Assembly: GCA_051870755.1 (NCBI GenBank) | Contig: JBJECE010000031.1 | Location: 1-64,000, forward strand | DNA length: 64,000 bases | Direction of reading: 5' to 3' | DNA from: W0P28-013 sp051870755 | GTDB taxonomy: Bacteria; Bacteroidota; Bacteroidia; Bacteroidales; Paludibacteraceae | Part shown: piece after piece, positions 7,380-15,899 of the stretch | How the letters are laid out: each line of letters starts with the position of its first letter | How positions within the stretch are numbered: position 1 is the stretch's first letter | The notes under the pieces: model-generated | Told to the model about the DNA's origin: nothing | What the model saw: only the letters and a program-made list of their open reading frames with translations | The model's database searches: none | Program-made: the position numbers and the translations under genes

Positions 7380-8678
7380 ATGAAACAAGTTATCTTAACA
7401 ATTAGTGTTCTATTAAATTTAGGTTGCCTCATCGCAGCCGACAAAATTGTGTGGATCGATGGTATTGAATATGCCATTTTTAGGAGCGCAAACTCTGTTA
7501 GTGTTATTGGGTGTAGCGCTGACTTAACCAATGCTTTTATTCAAGACTCGGTGAATTATGATGAATGGAACAAATATCCGGTAACAACAATCGGAGATAA
7601 TGCGTTTGAAGGAAATAACAGGTTGGAATCTGTTGTTATTGGACACTCTGTTACAACTATTTATCGCAAAGCATTTTATAATTGTGAAGCATTGAAAACT
7701 ATCATTATAAGCAATAATGTAAAAGAAATAGGGAACGAAGCTTTTGCTCTTTGTTCTAACCTCGAACAAGTTAATACTCCAAGTAGCATTGAATCCATTG
7801 CGGATGATGCGTTCTTTGATTGCCACAAACTGCCCACCTATAATAATATCCGCTATGCAGATAAATTCTTGGTGGAGGCTGCGAATAAAAAAACAACGCC
7901 ATACTCTATTCAAGCAAGTACTATCATAAGACCTGATACTCGTTGGATAGGAAAAGAGGCTTTCTATGGAGCTTTATTCAAGAATTCTACTTTAGTTATC
8001 CCTGATAGTGTTGAAATAATTGGAGAGAGTGCTTTTTATAATGGAGATTACGAGTCAGTAATTTTAGGAGAAAGTGTTAAACAAATAGGGAAACAAGCTT
8101 TCGTAGGACGTGTTTCAGCAGGAGCCAACGGGACACCATACCTAAAAACATTCCGCGTTAAGGCGCTGACCCCTCCACAAATCGCTACCAAAACCATTTC
8201 AGGAGTGGCAGGAACATTCGAAGATATCTTTGAGTTCCCTGTTATTCCTGAAATTTACGTTCCATGTGGTACTTTAGAAACATACCTGCAAAGTATGTGG
8301 GGCAAAATTACTGCATACGGAGAACAAATGGTAAAATATGCGCCGATACCATATTCTCTTACACTTGAGTATGATGGACATGAAGGAATTGTTAATCAGT
8401 TAAATACACCTAATGAATGTGAGCCGTCAATAACAATAGAAGCTATCCCCAACTACGGCTATGAATTTGAACAATGGTCAGATGGTTCAACCGATAATCC
8501 GCGAGTGATAACGTTAGAAAATGATTTAACACTTACTGCAAGTTTCCGGCTCATAGATAACAAAATTGGAGATATTCACATTGATGCCACAACTCCACAA
8601 AAAATAATAGTTAATGGTCAAATATTCATTCTCCGCAACAACAAGACCTATACGCTACAGGGTCAGGAGTTGAAATAA
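7380..8678 (+). CDS. BspA-like leucine-rich-repeat secreted protein
   Basis: A 432-aa exported protein. Residues 1-20 (MKQVILTISVLLNLGCLIAA) form a signal peptide. Residues about 50-260 carry BspA/Treponema-type LRR_5 repeats with the pattern IGxxAFxxxxxLxxVxIxxSVxxI. Residues about 320-390 resemble a Bacterial_repeat/InlB B-repeat module (PNYGYEFEQWSDGSTDNP, then LTASF). The last 30 residues (KIIVNGQIFILRNNKTYTLQ, then GQELK) look like the C-terminal tail found on many Bacteroidales surface proteins and may be a sorting signal. Relatives act in adhesion or glycan and host contact; the ligand here is unknown. It is followed by an intrinsic terminator. Confidence 0.85.
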   Translation: MKQVILTISVLLNLGCLIAADKIVWIDGIEYAIFRSANSVSVIGCSADLTNAFIQDSVNYDEWNKYPVTTIGDNAFEGNNRLESVVIGHSVTTIYRKAFYNCEALKTIIISNNVKEIGNEAFALCSNLEQVNTPSSIESIADDAFFDCHKLPTYNNIRYADKFLVEAANKKTTPYSIQASTIIRPDTRWIGKEAFYGALFKNSTLVIPDSVEIIGESAFYNGDYESVILGESVKQIGKQAFVGRVSAGANGTPYLKTFRVKALTPPQIATKTISGVAGTFEDIFEFPVIPEIYVPCGTLETYLQSMWGKITAYGEQMVKYAPIPYSLTLEYDGHEGIVNQLNTPNECEPSITIEAIPNYGYEFEQWSDGSTDNPRVITLENDLTLTASFRLIDNKIGDIHIDATTPQKIIVNGQIFILRNNKTYTLQGQELK

Positions 8679-8724
8679 CTCTCTCGCTTTCTCGATAGTC
8701 CGAAATACTTTATTTATCGGACTT

Positions 8725-8758
8725 CAGCCTGCTTTATCCCGAGGCAGGCTGTTTTTTT
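8725..8758 (+). terminator. Intrinsic terminator after the BspA-like gene
   Basis: CAGCCTGC (8725-8732) pairs perfectly with GCAGGCTG (8744-8751) and is followed by seven T residues (8752-8758). Confidence 0.9.
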
Positions 8759-8901
8759 ATCAGAGAAAACGCTGTGCTTCAGAAGGAGCAACAATGCAAG
8801 ATTATTGATGCAAAAGTAGTTTTTGTTTTGCATATTCCATTTCTTTTTAGTAGCTTCCCACAAAGAATTGCATTTGCTGTTAGACAGTACATTTAGGCAT
8901 A

Positions 8902-9049
8902 TCGTATCATTTCGTATCAAAATTACTTGCGCAATTCAATAATTATTTGTAAATTTGCAGCGATTTTTAGATACGAACTACGTAATATAATGCACTAACT
9001 CTCTGAGTTATCGTCTCAAAATTGGTTCAAATCGTATCATATCGTCTCA
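8902..9049 (+). promoter_or_regulatory. Repeated TCGTMTCA sites around the Fic promoter (candidate operators)
   Basis: Five direct copies of TCGT(A/C)TCA occur at 8902, 8912, 9011, 9032 and 9042, and a near copy in the opposite orientation at 8970-8976. Two pairs are spaced exactly 10 bp, one helical turn. They bracket the predicted promoter and fill the leader before the Fic gene, as expected for binding sites of an autoregulator. The remaining bases of the 385-bp gap show nothing else apart from the preceding terminator. Confidence 0.6.
8927..8957 (+). promoter_or_regulatory. Predicted promoter of fic/aspartic-protease operon
   Basis: TTG (8927-8929), 20 nt, then TAAATTTG (8950-8957), matching the Bacteroidota consensus. 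The start would fall near 8964, about 100 nt before the Fic ATG, with operator-like repeats on both sides. Confidence 0.7.
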
Positions 9050-9063
9050 AAACAACCAATAAG

Positions 9064-10104
9064 ATGATAGAGCAAGTTTACAATTTCTCATTAGATGTTA
9101 CATGGCCACTCATTCATCAGATGAGTCTGTTAGACCGTTTTGATGCACAATGGACAACGATTGAGAAACGCGAGGGGCAGAGTCTCAAACAACTAAAATC
9201 CATTGCAACTGTGCGCAGTGTAGGTGCTTCAACCCGTATTGAGGGCAGCAGGATGACGAATGAGGAGGTGGAAAACCTGCTCAAGAACCTTACTATCACC
9301 AAACTGGTTGAGCGCGACCAACAAGAGGTCGCCGGTTATTTTGAAGTGTTGGATATCATTGGCGAATCATACGACGATATTCATATCACAATTGCTGACA
9401 TAAAAAATCTGCATAATCTCTTGCTTAAACACAGCGAGAAAGACAGTTGGCACAAAGGTGATTACAAACAGGTCAGCAATTCCGTACAAGCCACCCTGCC
9501 GGACGGGACGCAGCAGATTATTTTCCAAACCACAGACCCGGGCTATCCCACCGAAGAAGCGATGCGCAACTTGGTGGATTGGTATAACCGGCACGATGAT
9601 ATTCATCCGTTGGTGCGTTGTGCGGCATTTGTATATGAGTTCGTGAGCATCCATCCGTTCCAAGACGGGAACGGACGTATGAGCCGCTTGCTCTCTACTT
9701 TGCTATTGCTCAAAAACGGCTATAAGTGGATTCAGTATGTCAGTTTCGAGCATGAGATAGAAAGCCGTAAAGCAGAATACTATCGCGCTCTGCGCAGTTG
9801 TCAAGCGGATCGTCCGAATGAAAATATCTCCGTTTGGGTGGACTTCTTTTTGGGTGCATTAACTAATATCCAAGAACAACTGATGCGTAAGTTAGAAACG
9901 CAAAGTTCCCGCAACCAACTTTCTGCTCGTGCCAAAGCCATTCTGCTCTATATTGAGAACCATCCCGATTGCCGTTCCGGTCAGATTGCTGCCGGTTTGG
10001 GCATACCATCTTCAACAGTCAAGCGCATTTTGTCTGAACTATACGATAAACATCTCGTCTCGCGTTTGGGCGATGACTCGCACCCATTCTATGAGATAGT
10101 ATAA
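9064..10104 (+). CDS. Class II Fic protein with C-terminal winged-helix domain
   Basis: A 346-aa Fic protein. An N-terminal Fic_N-like region holds the autoinhibitory motif STRIEG (residues 56-61, class II (S/T)xxxE(G/N)); the Fic core has an intact HPFQDGNGR (197-205); residues about 285-346 form a winged helix-turn-helix (SGQIAAGLGIPSSTVKRILS). Such proteins AMPylate targets, or themselves, and the HTH suggests DNA binding. The ATG at 9064 is preferred over an upstream start because MIEQVYNF is the family-like N terminus and the upstream residues lie in the repeat-rich leader. It is followed after 18 bp by a secreted aspartic protease gene. The TCGTMTCA repeats upstream are plausible sites for its own HTH. 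Confidence 0.92.
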   Translation: MIEQVYNFSLDVTWPLIHQMSLLDRFDAQWTTIEKREGQSLKQLKSIATVRSVGASTRIEGSRMTNEEVENLLKNLTITKLVERDQQEVAGYFEVLDIIGESYDDIHITIADIKNLHNLLLKHSEKDSWHKGDYKQVSNSVQATLPDGTQQIIFQTTDPGYPTEEAMRNLVDWYNRHDDIHPLVRCAAFVYEFVSIHPFQDGNGRMSRLLSTLLLLKNGYKWIQYVSFEHEIESRKAEYYRALRSCQADRPNENISVWVDFFLGALTNIQEQLMRKLETQSSRNQLSARAKAILLYIENHPDCRSGQIAAGLGIPSSTVKRILSELYDKHLVSRLGDDSHPFYEIV

Positions 10105-10122
10105 CTCTATTGCGATAACACA

Positions 10123-11415
10123 ATGAAACACCTATTTTTATCAATCTTTATACTGGTTGCGATAAATGCTGCCGCGCAAAATGCAGACCAACGTGTCGGT
10201 GAACTTATCAATGAGGGAGATTGGTTCGCTTTAGCGGAAGAATATCCCCGATTAAAATATTCAATGCAGGTTGAGTTCTTGCAACCAATGGCGGAAGCAT
10301 TGCTTGCCAAATACTTCAACCAATCGGATAAGGCAATCGCAGCAATGACCACGCTTTTAAGCAATTATCAAGAAGAGATAGGTGCTTCTTCTGCGCTTAA
10401 CTTTGCTCTATTGCGACTACAAACGATTGGCGAACAAGGCAACTATGCTGAGGCGGCAGATGGACTCAAATCAATAGCCGAACAACTGCCACAAGTGCCA
10501 ACTATTCAAAGAATATATCAGCATTATAACACTTTGCGCGACTATCCGCAAATGACTATTTCTAAGCCTAATAAAGATGTTACTATTCCTGTTTACTTGC
10601 AAAGCCCGAAAGCCAACAAACGAGAGGAGTGGATGCGGGCAGGCAAAAAGCAATTCAAGGGTTACCTGATGACCGTCCCTGTTACTTGTCATGGCAAACA
10701 GCAATCGTTCATTTTCGATACAGGTGCCAGTGCCTCTTTTGTTACAGAAAGCGTTGCAAAGAACTTAAATCTGACGATACTTTCTGATACAATCCTATTA
10801 AATGGCAATCAAAAAGGGCTGCAAGCATATATTGACAGTCTGCAAGTTGGCGATATCCTCTGCCGAAATATGATTGTATATGTTGGCTTGAATAATCCGC
10901 TTGATACGCTGGTCAGCGGGGTAGATGCTGTACTTGGAATGGACTTTATCAAAGCCGTTGGTGAAACACAGATACTATTTGATAGCCAACAGATTGTTTT
11001 TCCAAGCCAACCCACTACTTCAACCCTGCAAAGCAATATCTTTTTGGATGGTACGCTGATTATGCAAGCAAGGAAAGGCGATGTGCCGCTATCGTTTACC
11101 TTTGACACAGGATGTACCACCGCGGAACTATACAGCGATTATTACACAAAATTCACCACCGAAGTGGATGCTGTGGCAGAGCCGGATACTATTACTACAG
11201 CCGCTTACGGCACTGTCACCACCTCGTCAATTCTTCTGTTGCCGGAATTGACATTTATGATAGGTGATACTTCCGTTACTATTGATGAAATCAATCTCTT
11301 CCCGCACAATGACAATCCACTTGCCGTGCGTGATGGGCGTATGGGGATGGACTTAATTCGCCGTTTCCGCAAAACAACCATTAACCTGAATGATATGGTC
11401 GTGAAGTTTGAGTAA
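10123..11415 (+). CDS. Secreted two-domain retropepsin-like aspartic protease
   Basis: A 430-aa protein with a signal peptide (MKHLFLSIFILVAINAAAQ). A helical N-terminal part (about 20-140) is followed by two retropepsin-like modules: the first has FDTGAS with D199 and a closing GVDAVLGMDF near 268; the second has FDTGCT with D328 and a closing GRMGMDLI. Each DTG is one half of an aspartic protease site, so the chain could form a single-chain enzyme acting in the periplasm or at the surface. The second module has C after DTG, which is unusual. Its substrate is unknown. It is probably co-transcribed with the Fic gene. Confidence 0.85.
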   Translation: MKHLFLSIFILVAINAAAQNADQRVGELINEGDWFALAEEYPRLKYSMQVEFLQPMAEALLAKYFNQSDKAIAAMTTLLSNYQEEIGASSALNFALLRLQTIGEQGNYAEAADGLKSIAEQLPQVPTIQRIYQHYNTLRDYPQMTISKPNKDVTIPVYLQSPKANKREEWMRAGKKQFKGYLMTVPVTCHGKQQSFIFDTGASASFVTESVAKNLNLTILSDTILLNGNQKGLQAYIDSLQVGDILCRNMIVYVGLNNPLDTLVSGVDAVLGMDFIKAVGETQILFDSQQIVFPSQPTTSTLQSNIFLDGTLIMQARKGDVPLSFTFDTGCTTAELYSDYYTKFTTEVDAVAEPDTITTAAYGTVTTSSILLLPELTFMIGDTSVTIDEINLFPHNDNPLAVRDGRMGMDLIRRFRKTTINLNDMVVKFE

Positions 11416-11509
11416 TTCACCATTCGTGTGCACTCCCCCCCCCTGTCTTTTTTGATATCCTCCCTGTCTTTTATTGGTGAGTCCCTTTGCGTTCACTTTC
11501 AGCAGTGTA

Positions 11510-11560
11510 TATTAGGATATTATTAGGTTATTATTAGGTTATTATTAGGCTGTTATTAGG
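11510..11560 (+). repeat. Five TATTAGG repeats with exact 11-bp period
   Basis: TATTAGG starts at 11510, 11521, 11532, 11543 and 11554, always 11 bp apart, with a degenerate copy afterwards (TATTACC...ATAGG). The array lies 55 bp before a 22-codon open frame. The phasing with the DNA helix suggests a protein-binding or curvature element. A run of nine C residues lies at 11435-11443. Confidence 0.8.
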
Positions 11561-11614
11561 TTATTACCGATAGGAAACTATACAACAACTATAAAACAAA
11601 ACATATCATAAATT

Positions 11615-11683
11615 ATGGCAAGAACAGTATTTGAGCACCCTGTCCGTGAACTTCACGGCGCAGCCTATTTGGCTAAATCATAA
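11615..11683 (+). CDS. 22-codon open frame, possible 5' remnant of a gene
   Basis: ATG at 11615 gives MARTVFEHPVRELHGAAYLA plus two residues, then TAA. The first 15 residues look like a genuine protein start, after which the frame ends quickly and runs into a strong hairpin. It could be a real micro-protein or the truncated start of a longer gene lost at a rearrangement. No function is assigned. Confidence 0.35.
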   Translation: MARTVFEHPVRELHGAAYLAKS

Positions 11684-11687
11684 ACAC

Positions 11688-11721
11688 GCAAGCGAGACGG
11701 AATCAGTTCCGCCTCGCTTGC
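11688..11721. terminator. Strong hairpin between convergent units
   Basis: A 15-bp stem with one mismatch (11688-11702 with 11707-11721) and a 4-nt TCAG loop lies between the plus-strand short frame and the end of clpB. T-tracts on either side are short, so terminator activity, probably for both directions, is likely but not certain. Confidence 0.6.
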
Positions 11722-11746
11722 TTTGGTGCTGTACGCGCCCTCATTT

Positions 11747-14335
11747 TCAATTGTCGAAAACCAATGCGCCATCGCGCATGCCAACCACAATCGGCTTGCG
11801 ATTGTCCACATTGCCGGCAATAATCTGCTTCGACAATTCGTTGAGTACATACCGCTGAATGACACGCTTCACAGGACGTGCGCCAAACTGCGGGTCGTAA
11901 CCCTCGTGCGCAATGAAACGCAAGGCCTCGTCGGTTACATCGAGCGTCAGACCGTTTTCGGCCAACGTCCGTTTCAAGCTGTCGAGTTGCAGTTCGACTA
12001 TCTGCCGAATCTCGTTCTCCTGCAACGGCGTGAACATAATCAACTCGTCGATACGGTTCAAAAACTCGGGACGAATGGTCTGTTTCAGCATTTCGAACAC
12101 TTCGTTGCGCGTCTTCTCTATCACGCTCTCGCGATTAGCGTCGGTCAGATGTTCAAAATTCTCGCGAATCAACTGCGACCCGAGGTTCGAAGTCATGATG
12201 ATGATAGTGTTTTTGAAATTCACCGTGCGCCCTTTATTGTCGGTCAGGCGGCCATCGTCGAGCACTTGCAGCAGCACATTGAACACGTCGGGGTGCGCTT
12301 TTTCGATTTCGTCGAACAGCACCACGCTGTATGGTTTGCGGCGAATGGCTTCGGTGAGTTGTCCGCCCTCGTCGTAACCGACGTATCCGGGAGGCGCACC
12401 GATGAGTCGCGTAGCCGAGAATTTCTCCTGATACTCGCTCATGTCGATACGCGTCATCATGTTTTCGTCGTCGAACAGATAGTCGGCCAAGGCCTTGGCG
12501 AGTTCGGTTTTACCCACGCCCGTCGTTCCCAAAAAGATGAACGATCCGATGGGGCGTTTCGGGTCTTGCAGTCCGGCACGACTGCGGCGAATGGCGTCGC
12601 TCACGGCCACAATGGCATCGTGCTGCCCCACCACGCGTTTGTGCAATTCCTCTTCGAGGTGCAACAGTTTTTCGCGCTCGCTCTGCATCATTTTCGTTAC
12701 GGGAATGCCCGTCCAACGGCTTACCACTTCGGCAATGTCGTCGCTATCGACCTCCTCTTTTATCAACGCCTCGCCGTGCTGCAACTCTTTCAGTTTGCTT
12801 TTGCTCTCTTCGATGGCGGCCTCGGCGGCTTTTATTTTGCCGTAACGAATTTCAGCCACTTTGCCGTAATCGCCTTCGCGTTCGGCGCGTTCGGCCTCGT
12901 ATTTCAGTTGTTCGATGTCGATTTTCGATTGCTGAATCTTGTCAATCAACGCCTTTTCGCTGCTCCATTTGGCACGCATTTTCTGGCTCTCCTCTTTCAA
13001 GTTGGCAATCTCCTTGGCCAGCGCTTCCAATTTCGGTTTATCGTTTTCGCGTTTGATGGCTTCGCGTTCGATTTCGAGTTGTTTGATGTTACGTTCTATC
13101 GTGTCCAACTCCTCCGGCACCGAATCGACCTCCAAACGCAGTTTGGCGGCGGCTTCGTCCATCAGGTCGATGGCTTTGTCGGGCAAAAATCGGTCGCTGA
13201 TGTAGCGGTTCGACAACTCGACAGCGGCAATAATCGCATCGTCTTTGATACGCACTTTGTGGTGATTTTCGTAACGCTCTTTCAGTCCACGCAAGATGGA
13301 AATGGTGCTTGCCTCGTCGGGTTCGTTCACCATTACTATCTGGAAACGGCGTTCGAGCGCCTTGTCTTTCTCGAAATATTTCTGATATTCGTCGAGCGTG
13401 GTTGCCCCGATGGCACGCAGTTCGCCACGCGCCAAAGCCGGTTTCAGAATGTTGGCGGCATCCATGGCGCCTTCGCCTTTGCCCGCGCCCACCAGCGTAT
13501 GTATTTCGTCGATAAACAAAATGATTTCGCCTTCGGCTTTAATCACCTCATTCACAACGGCTTTCAAACGTTCCTCGAACTCGCCTTTGTATTTGGCACC
13601 GGCCACAAGCGCACCCATATCGAGGCTGAAAATCTGTTTCGTCTTCAGATTCTCCGGCACGTCGCCACGCACGATTCGGTGTGCCAATCCTTCGGCAATG
13701 GCCGTTTTTCCGACACCGGGTTCGCCTATCAGAATCGGGTTGTTTTTGGTGCGTCGGCTCAAAATCTGCAACACGCGGCGAATCTCGTCATCGCGCCCGA
13801 TAACGGGGTCGAGTTTGCCGCTGCGCGCCCGCTCGTTCAGGTTGATGGCGTATTTTTCGAGCGATTGATACGTCGTTTCGGCACTTTGGTCTTTCACTTT
13901 CGAGCCTTTGCGCAATTCGGCTATCGCCTCGCGCAACGCTTTGGTGTTCACGCCGGCATCTTGCAAGGGGCGTTGCATGGCGTTCTTCGTATCGACCAAC
14001 GCCAACAGCACATATTCGAGCGACACAAATTCGTCGCCGTCTTCTTGCGCCAGCGCCTCGGCACGCAACAGCACATCGTTCGTCTCGCGACTCAAATAGG
14101 GTTCGCCGCCGCTCACCTTGGGCAACGACGCCACCTCGCGATCGACAACCGATGTCAGCAACTGCTCGTTCACCATCATTTTTCCGAACAGAAACGAAAC
14201 CACATTTTCGCCTTTCTCGATGACGGCTTTCAGCAAATGCGGCGTTTCGATGGCCTGCTGGCCATTCTGCGAAGCCAATTCAACAGCCCGCTGAACGGCT
14301 TCCTGCGATTTGATTGTAAATTTGTTGAAGTTCAT
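11747..14335 (-). CDS. clpB: ATP-dependent chaperone ClpB
   Basis: Disaggregase of the Hsp100 family (862 aa, the normal length), which pulls polypeptides out of aggregates together with DnaK. The N-terminal Clp_N repeats span about 1-150, AAA+ domain 1 has GEPGVGKT and the Walker B stretch ILFIDEIHT, a ClpB-type coiled-coil middle domain spans about 400-530, and AAA+ domain 2 has GTTGVGKT and VVLFDEIEKAHPDVF. The start MNFNKFTIKSQEAVQRA is the family N terminus; 21 upstream codons do not fit. It is a single-gene unit with two TGACA/TGTCA palindromes upstream, consistent with stress control. Confidence 0.98.
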   Translation of the reverse strand: MNFNKFTIKSQEAVQRAVELASQNGQQAIETPHLLKAVIEKGENVVSFLFGKMMVNEQLLTSVVDREVASLPKVSGGEPYLSRETNDVLLRAEALAQEDGDEFVSLEYVLLALVDTKNAMQRPLQDAGVNTKALREAIAELRKGSKVKDQSAETTYQSLEKYAINLNERARSGKLDPVIGRDDEIRRVLQILSRRTKNNPILIGEPGVGKTAIAEGLAHRIVRGDVPENLKTKQIFSLDMGALVAGAKYKGEFEERLKAVVNEVIKAEGEIILFIDEIHTLVGAGKGEGAMDAANILKPALARGELRAIGATTLDEYQKYFEKDKALERRFQIVMVNEPDEASTISILRGLKERYENHHKVRIKDDAIIAAVELSNRYISDRFLPDKAIDLMDEAAAKLRLEVDSVPEELDTIERNIKQLEIEREAIKRENDKPKLEALAKEIANLKEESQKMRAKWSSEKALIDKIQQSKIDIEQLKYEAERAEREGDYGKVAEIRYGKIKAAEAAIEESKSKLKELQHGEALIKEEVDSDDIAEVVSRWTGIPVTKMMQSEREKLLHLEEELHKRVVGQHDAIVAVSDAIRRSRAGLQDPKRPIGSFIFLGTTGVGKTELAKALADYLFDDENMMTRIDMSEYQEKFSATRLIGAPPGYVGYDEGGQLTEAIRRKPYSVVLFDEIEKAHPDVFNVLLQVLDDGRLTDNKGRTVNFKNTIIIMTSNLGSQLIRENFEHLTDANRESVIEKTRNEVFEMLKQTIRPEFLNRIDELIMFTPLQENEIRQIVELQLDSLKRTLAENGLTLDVTDEALRFIAHEGYDPQFGARPVKRVIQRYVLNELSKQIIAGNVDNRKPIVVGMRDGALVFDN

Positions 14336-14400
14336 ATTGTTGATTTTTAATAGTTTGCATTCGACATACATCCTGCAAATCGTATGCCAAGTTAACAATA

Positions 14401-14446
14401 TGACATTTTGTCAATCAACAAACATAAGAATAATGTCATTTTGACA
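14401..14446. promoter_or_regulatory. Two 13-bp palindromes upstream of clpB (candidate stress operator)
   Basis: TGACATTTTGTCA (14401-14413) and TGTCATTTTGACA (14434-14446) are both inverted repeats with the same TTT centre. Their starts are 33 bp apart, about three helical turns, so both face the same side of the helix. They lie in the intergenic region shared by clpB (minus) and the disrupted secreted-protein gene (plus). Confidence 0.6.
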
Positions 14447-14553
14447 GAAAACTAACCAAAATTATTTCTTATTGTCATTTTTGTGCGATTTGTAGCAGCC
14501 ATGTCGGCAAAATTTACTATTTTTGCAGAACAAAATAAAATCCGTTCGATACC

Positions 14554-15517
14554 ATGAAAAAAATTACTGCATTATTCTGCCTACTGACGGCGCTATCGTT
14601 GGCGCACGCCGAAATATTGTTGGTCGAGGACTTTGATTACACTGCCGGTAACGCATTGACAGCCTGCGGCTGGACTGCCATGTATGGTGGCACATCGGCC
14701 ACCACCATAACAAACGGACTCGAATTCGACGGTTACGCCGGCTGCGGCATCGGCAACGGCGCACTCATCAGCGGCCAAGACGGCAACTACCAACCGCACA
14801 AAGCATTTACGAAACAAACGTCTGGCAGCGTCTATGTGGCTTTCATGCTGCAACCTTATACGGTGGCAAAGCAGAGTTATTTTTTCAGCCTGCGCGCTGC
14901 GCGATGCTATCAGCACTTCAACGTTCAATTTTGTCGGGCGCATCTATTTGAACGAACAGAATCAGATCGGATTGTCGTTTTTCAAAAGCAACGAAGTGGC
15001 GCCCGTATTCGACAAGCAGATGCTCGACGCCGAAACGGTGTATCTGGTGGTGCTGAAATACACGATGATTGCCGGCGACAAAAACGACCGCCTCGACCTC
15101 TATCTGCTTGATGCGTACACCGCCACAGAGCCAACTACTCCGCTGCTGTCGGTTACCAACACCACATCGTGTGCCGACATCTGCCCCGAAAATATCGTCT
15201 TGCGCAGCAGCAGCGACGACGATTGGATTGTGGTGGACGGCATCCGCGTAGCCACCACATGGAGCGAAGCCGTGGCAGCAGGCACTTGTCCCGCCACAGG
15301 CACCATACGCCCGACAGCAGACCATGTGAACTACTACACCACGCCGCAAGCACTCCATCTGCAACTGACTGCCGATGAAACCATTTTCATCTACGACACG
15401 ACAGGAAAATGCGTTTATCGCGAAACATTACCCGCCGGCATGCACAAAATACACCTCGGCAAAGGCTTTTATGTACTGAAAACGACCACACAAACGTACA
15501 AAATTATTATCAGTTAA
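14554..15517 (+). pseudogene. Secreted protein with C-terminal sorting-type domain, frameshifted
   Basis: Reading from ATG 14554 gives a signal peptide (MKKITALFCLLTALSLAHA) and a region resembling carbohydrate-binding or jelly-roll domains of Bacteroidota exported proteins, up to FFSLR near 14894. The sequence then continues in the next frame (DAISTSTFNFVGRIYLN onward) to 15517 and ends with a Por/T9SS-like C-terminal domain (IFIYDTTGKCVYRE, then GFYVLKTTTQTYKIIIS). The break coincides with a perfect tandem duplication of CTGCGCG at 14890-14896 and 14897-14903. Removing one copy restores one frame of about 318 codons. It may be a decaying gene, a reversible switch or an assembly error. Confidence 0.8.
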
Positions 15518-15569
15518 GCGCTTGTAATCAGCAAGTTACGATTTTTAAGAAAAAAGTGTCGTAAAAAAT

Positions 15570-15600
15570 TTGGTCATATCAGAAAAAACATCTACCTTTG
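15570..15600 (+). promoter_or_regulatory. Predicted promoter of tRNA-Phe
   Basis: TTG (15570-15572), 20-nt spacer, TACCTTTG (15593-15600): a full match to the Bacteroidota consensus, 18 bp before the tRNA. Confidence 0.8.
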
Positions 15601-15618
15601 CAGTCGCAAAACCGCAAT

Positions 15619-15691
15619 GGTGCCATAGCTCAGTTGGTAGAGCAAAGGACTGAAAATCCTTGTGTCACTGGTTCGATTCCCGTTGGCACCA
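15619..15691 (+). tRNA. tRNA-Phe (GAA)
   Basis: The acceptor arms GGTGCCA and TGGCACC pair, the D arm contains AGCTCAGTTGGTAGAGC, the anticodon loop reads CTGAAAA with anticodon GAA, and the T arm contains GGTTCGATTCC. The discriminator is A; the 3' CCA is not encoded (ACA follows the acceptor stem). Confidence 0.97.
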
Positions 15692-15692
15692 C

Positions 15693-15733
15693 AAGAAGAA
15701 GAAATTGTTGAGATTTCTTCTTCTTATTTTTTG
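15693..15733 (+). terminator. Intrinsic terminator after tRNA-Phe
   Basis: A 13-bp stem (15693-15705 with 15713-15725) with a 7-nt loop is followed by ATTTTTT. Confidence 0.85.
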
Positions 15734-15865
15734 TACCAACCAAAACAAACAGCAGAACTACCCCACTGCACACCGAGGGCAATACGGCGTGATTATTTCA
15801 CACCGCAGTGGCGAAACCGAAGACACCCCCAAAGAACCTGTCATCCAGCGGAATTGGTGCGGATC

Positions 15866-15894
15866 AAAAAAAAATCCGGCGATACCGCCGGATT
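15866..15894 (-). terminator. Intrinsic terminator of the small lipoprotein gene
   Basis: On the minus strand AATCCGGCG pairs with CGCCGGATT around a 4-nt loop, followed by a run of eight to nine T residues (complement of 15866-15874). Confidence 0.85.
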
Positions 15895-15899
15895 TAATT

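Noticed and set aside
11435..11443. Run of nine C residues as a phase-variation tract
   Set aside because: It lies between genes, about 20 bp after the protease stop, and is not placed in a promoter or reading frame that it could switch.
11723..14350. An 875-codon open frame on the plus strand opposite clpB
   Set aside because: It is the antisense reading of clpB; the amino-acid composition (rich in F, H, Q, V) is not protein-like and the minus-strand ClpB motifs are complete.
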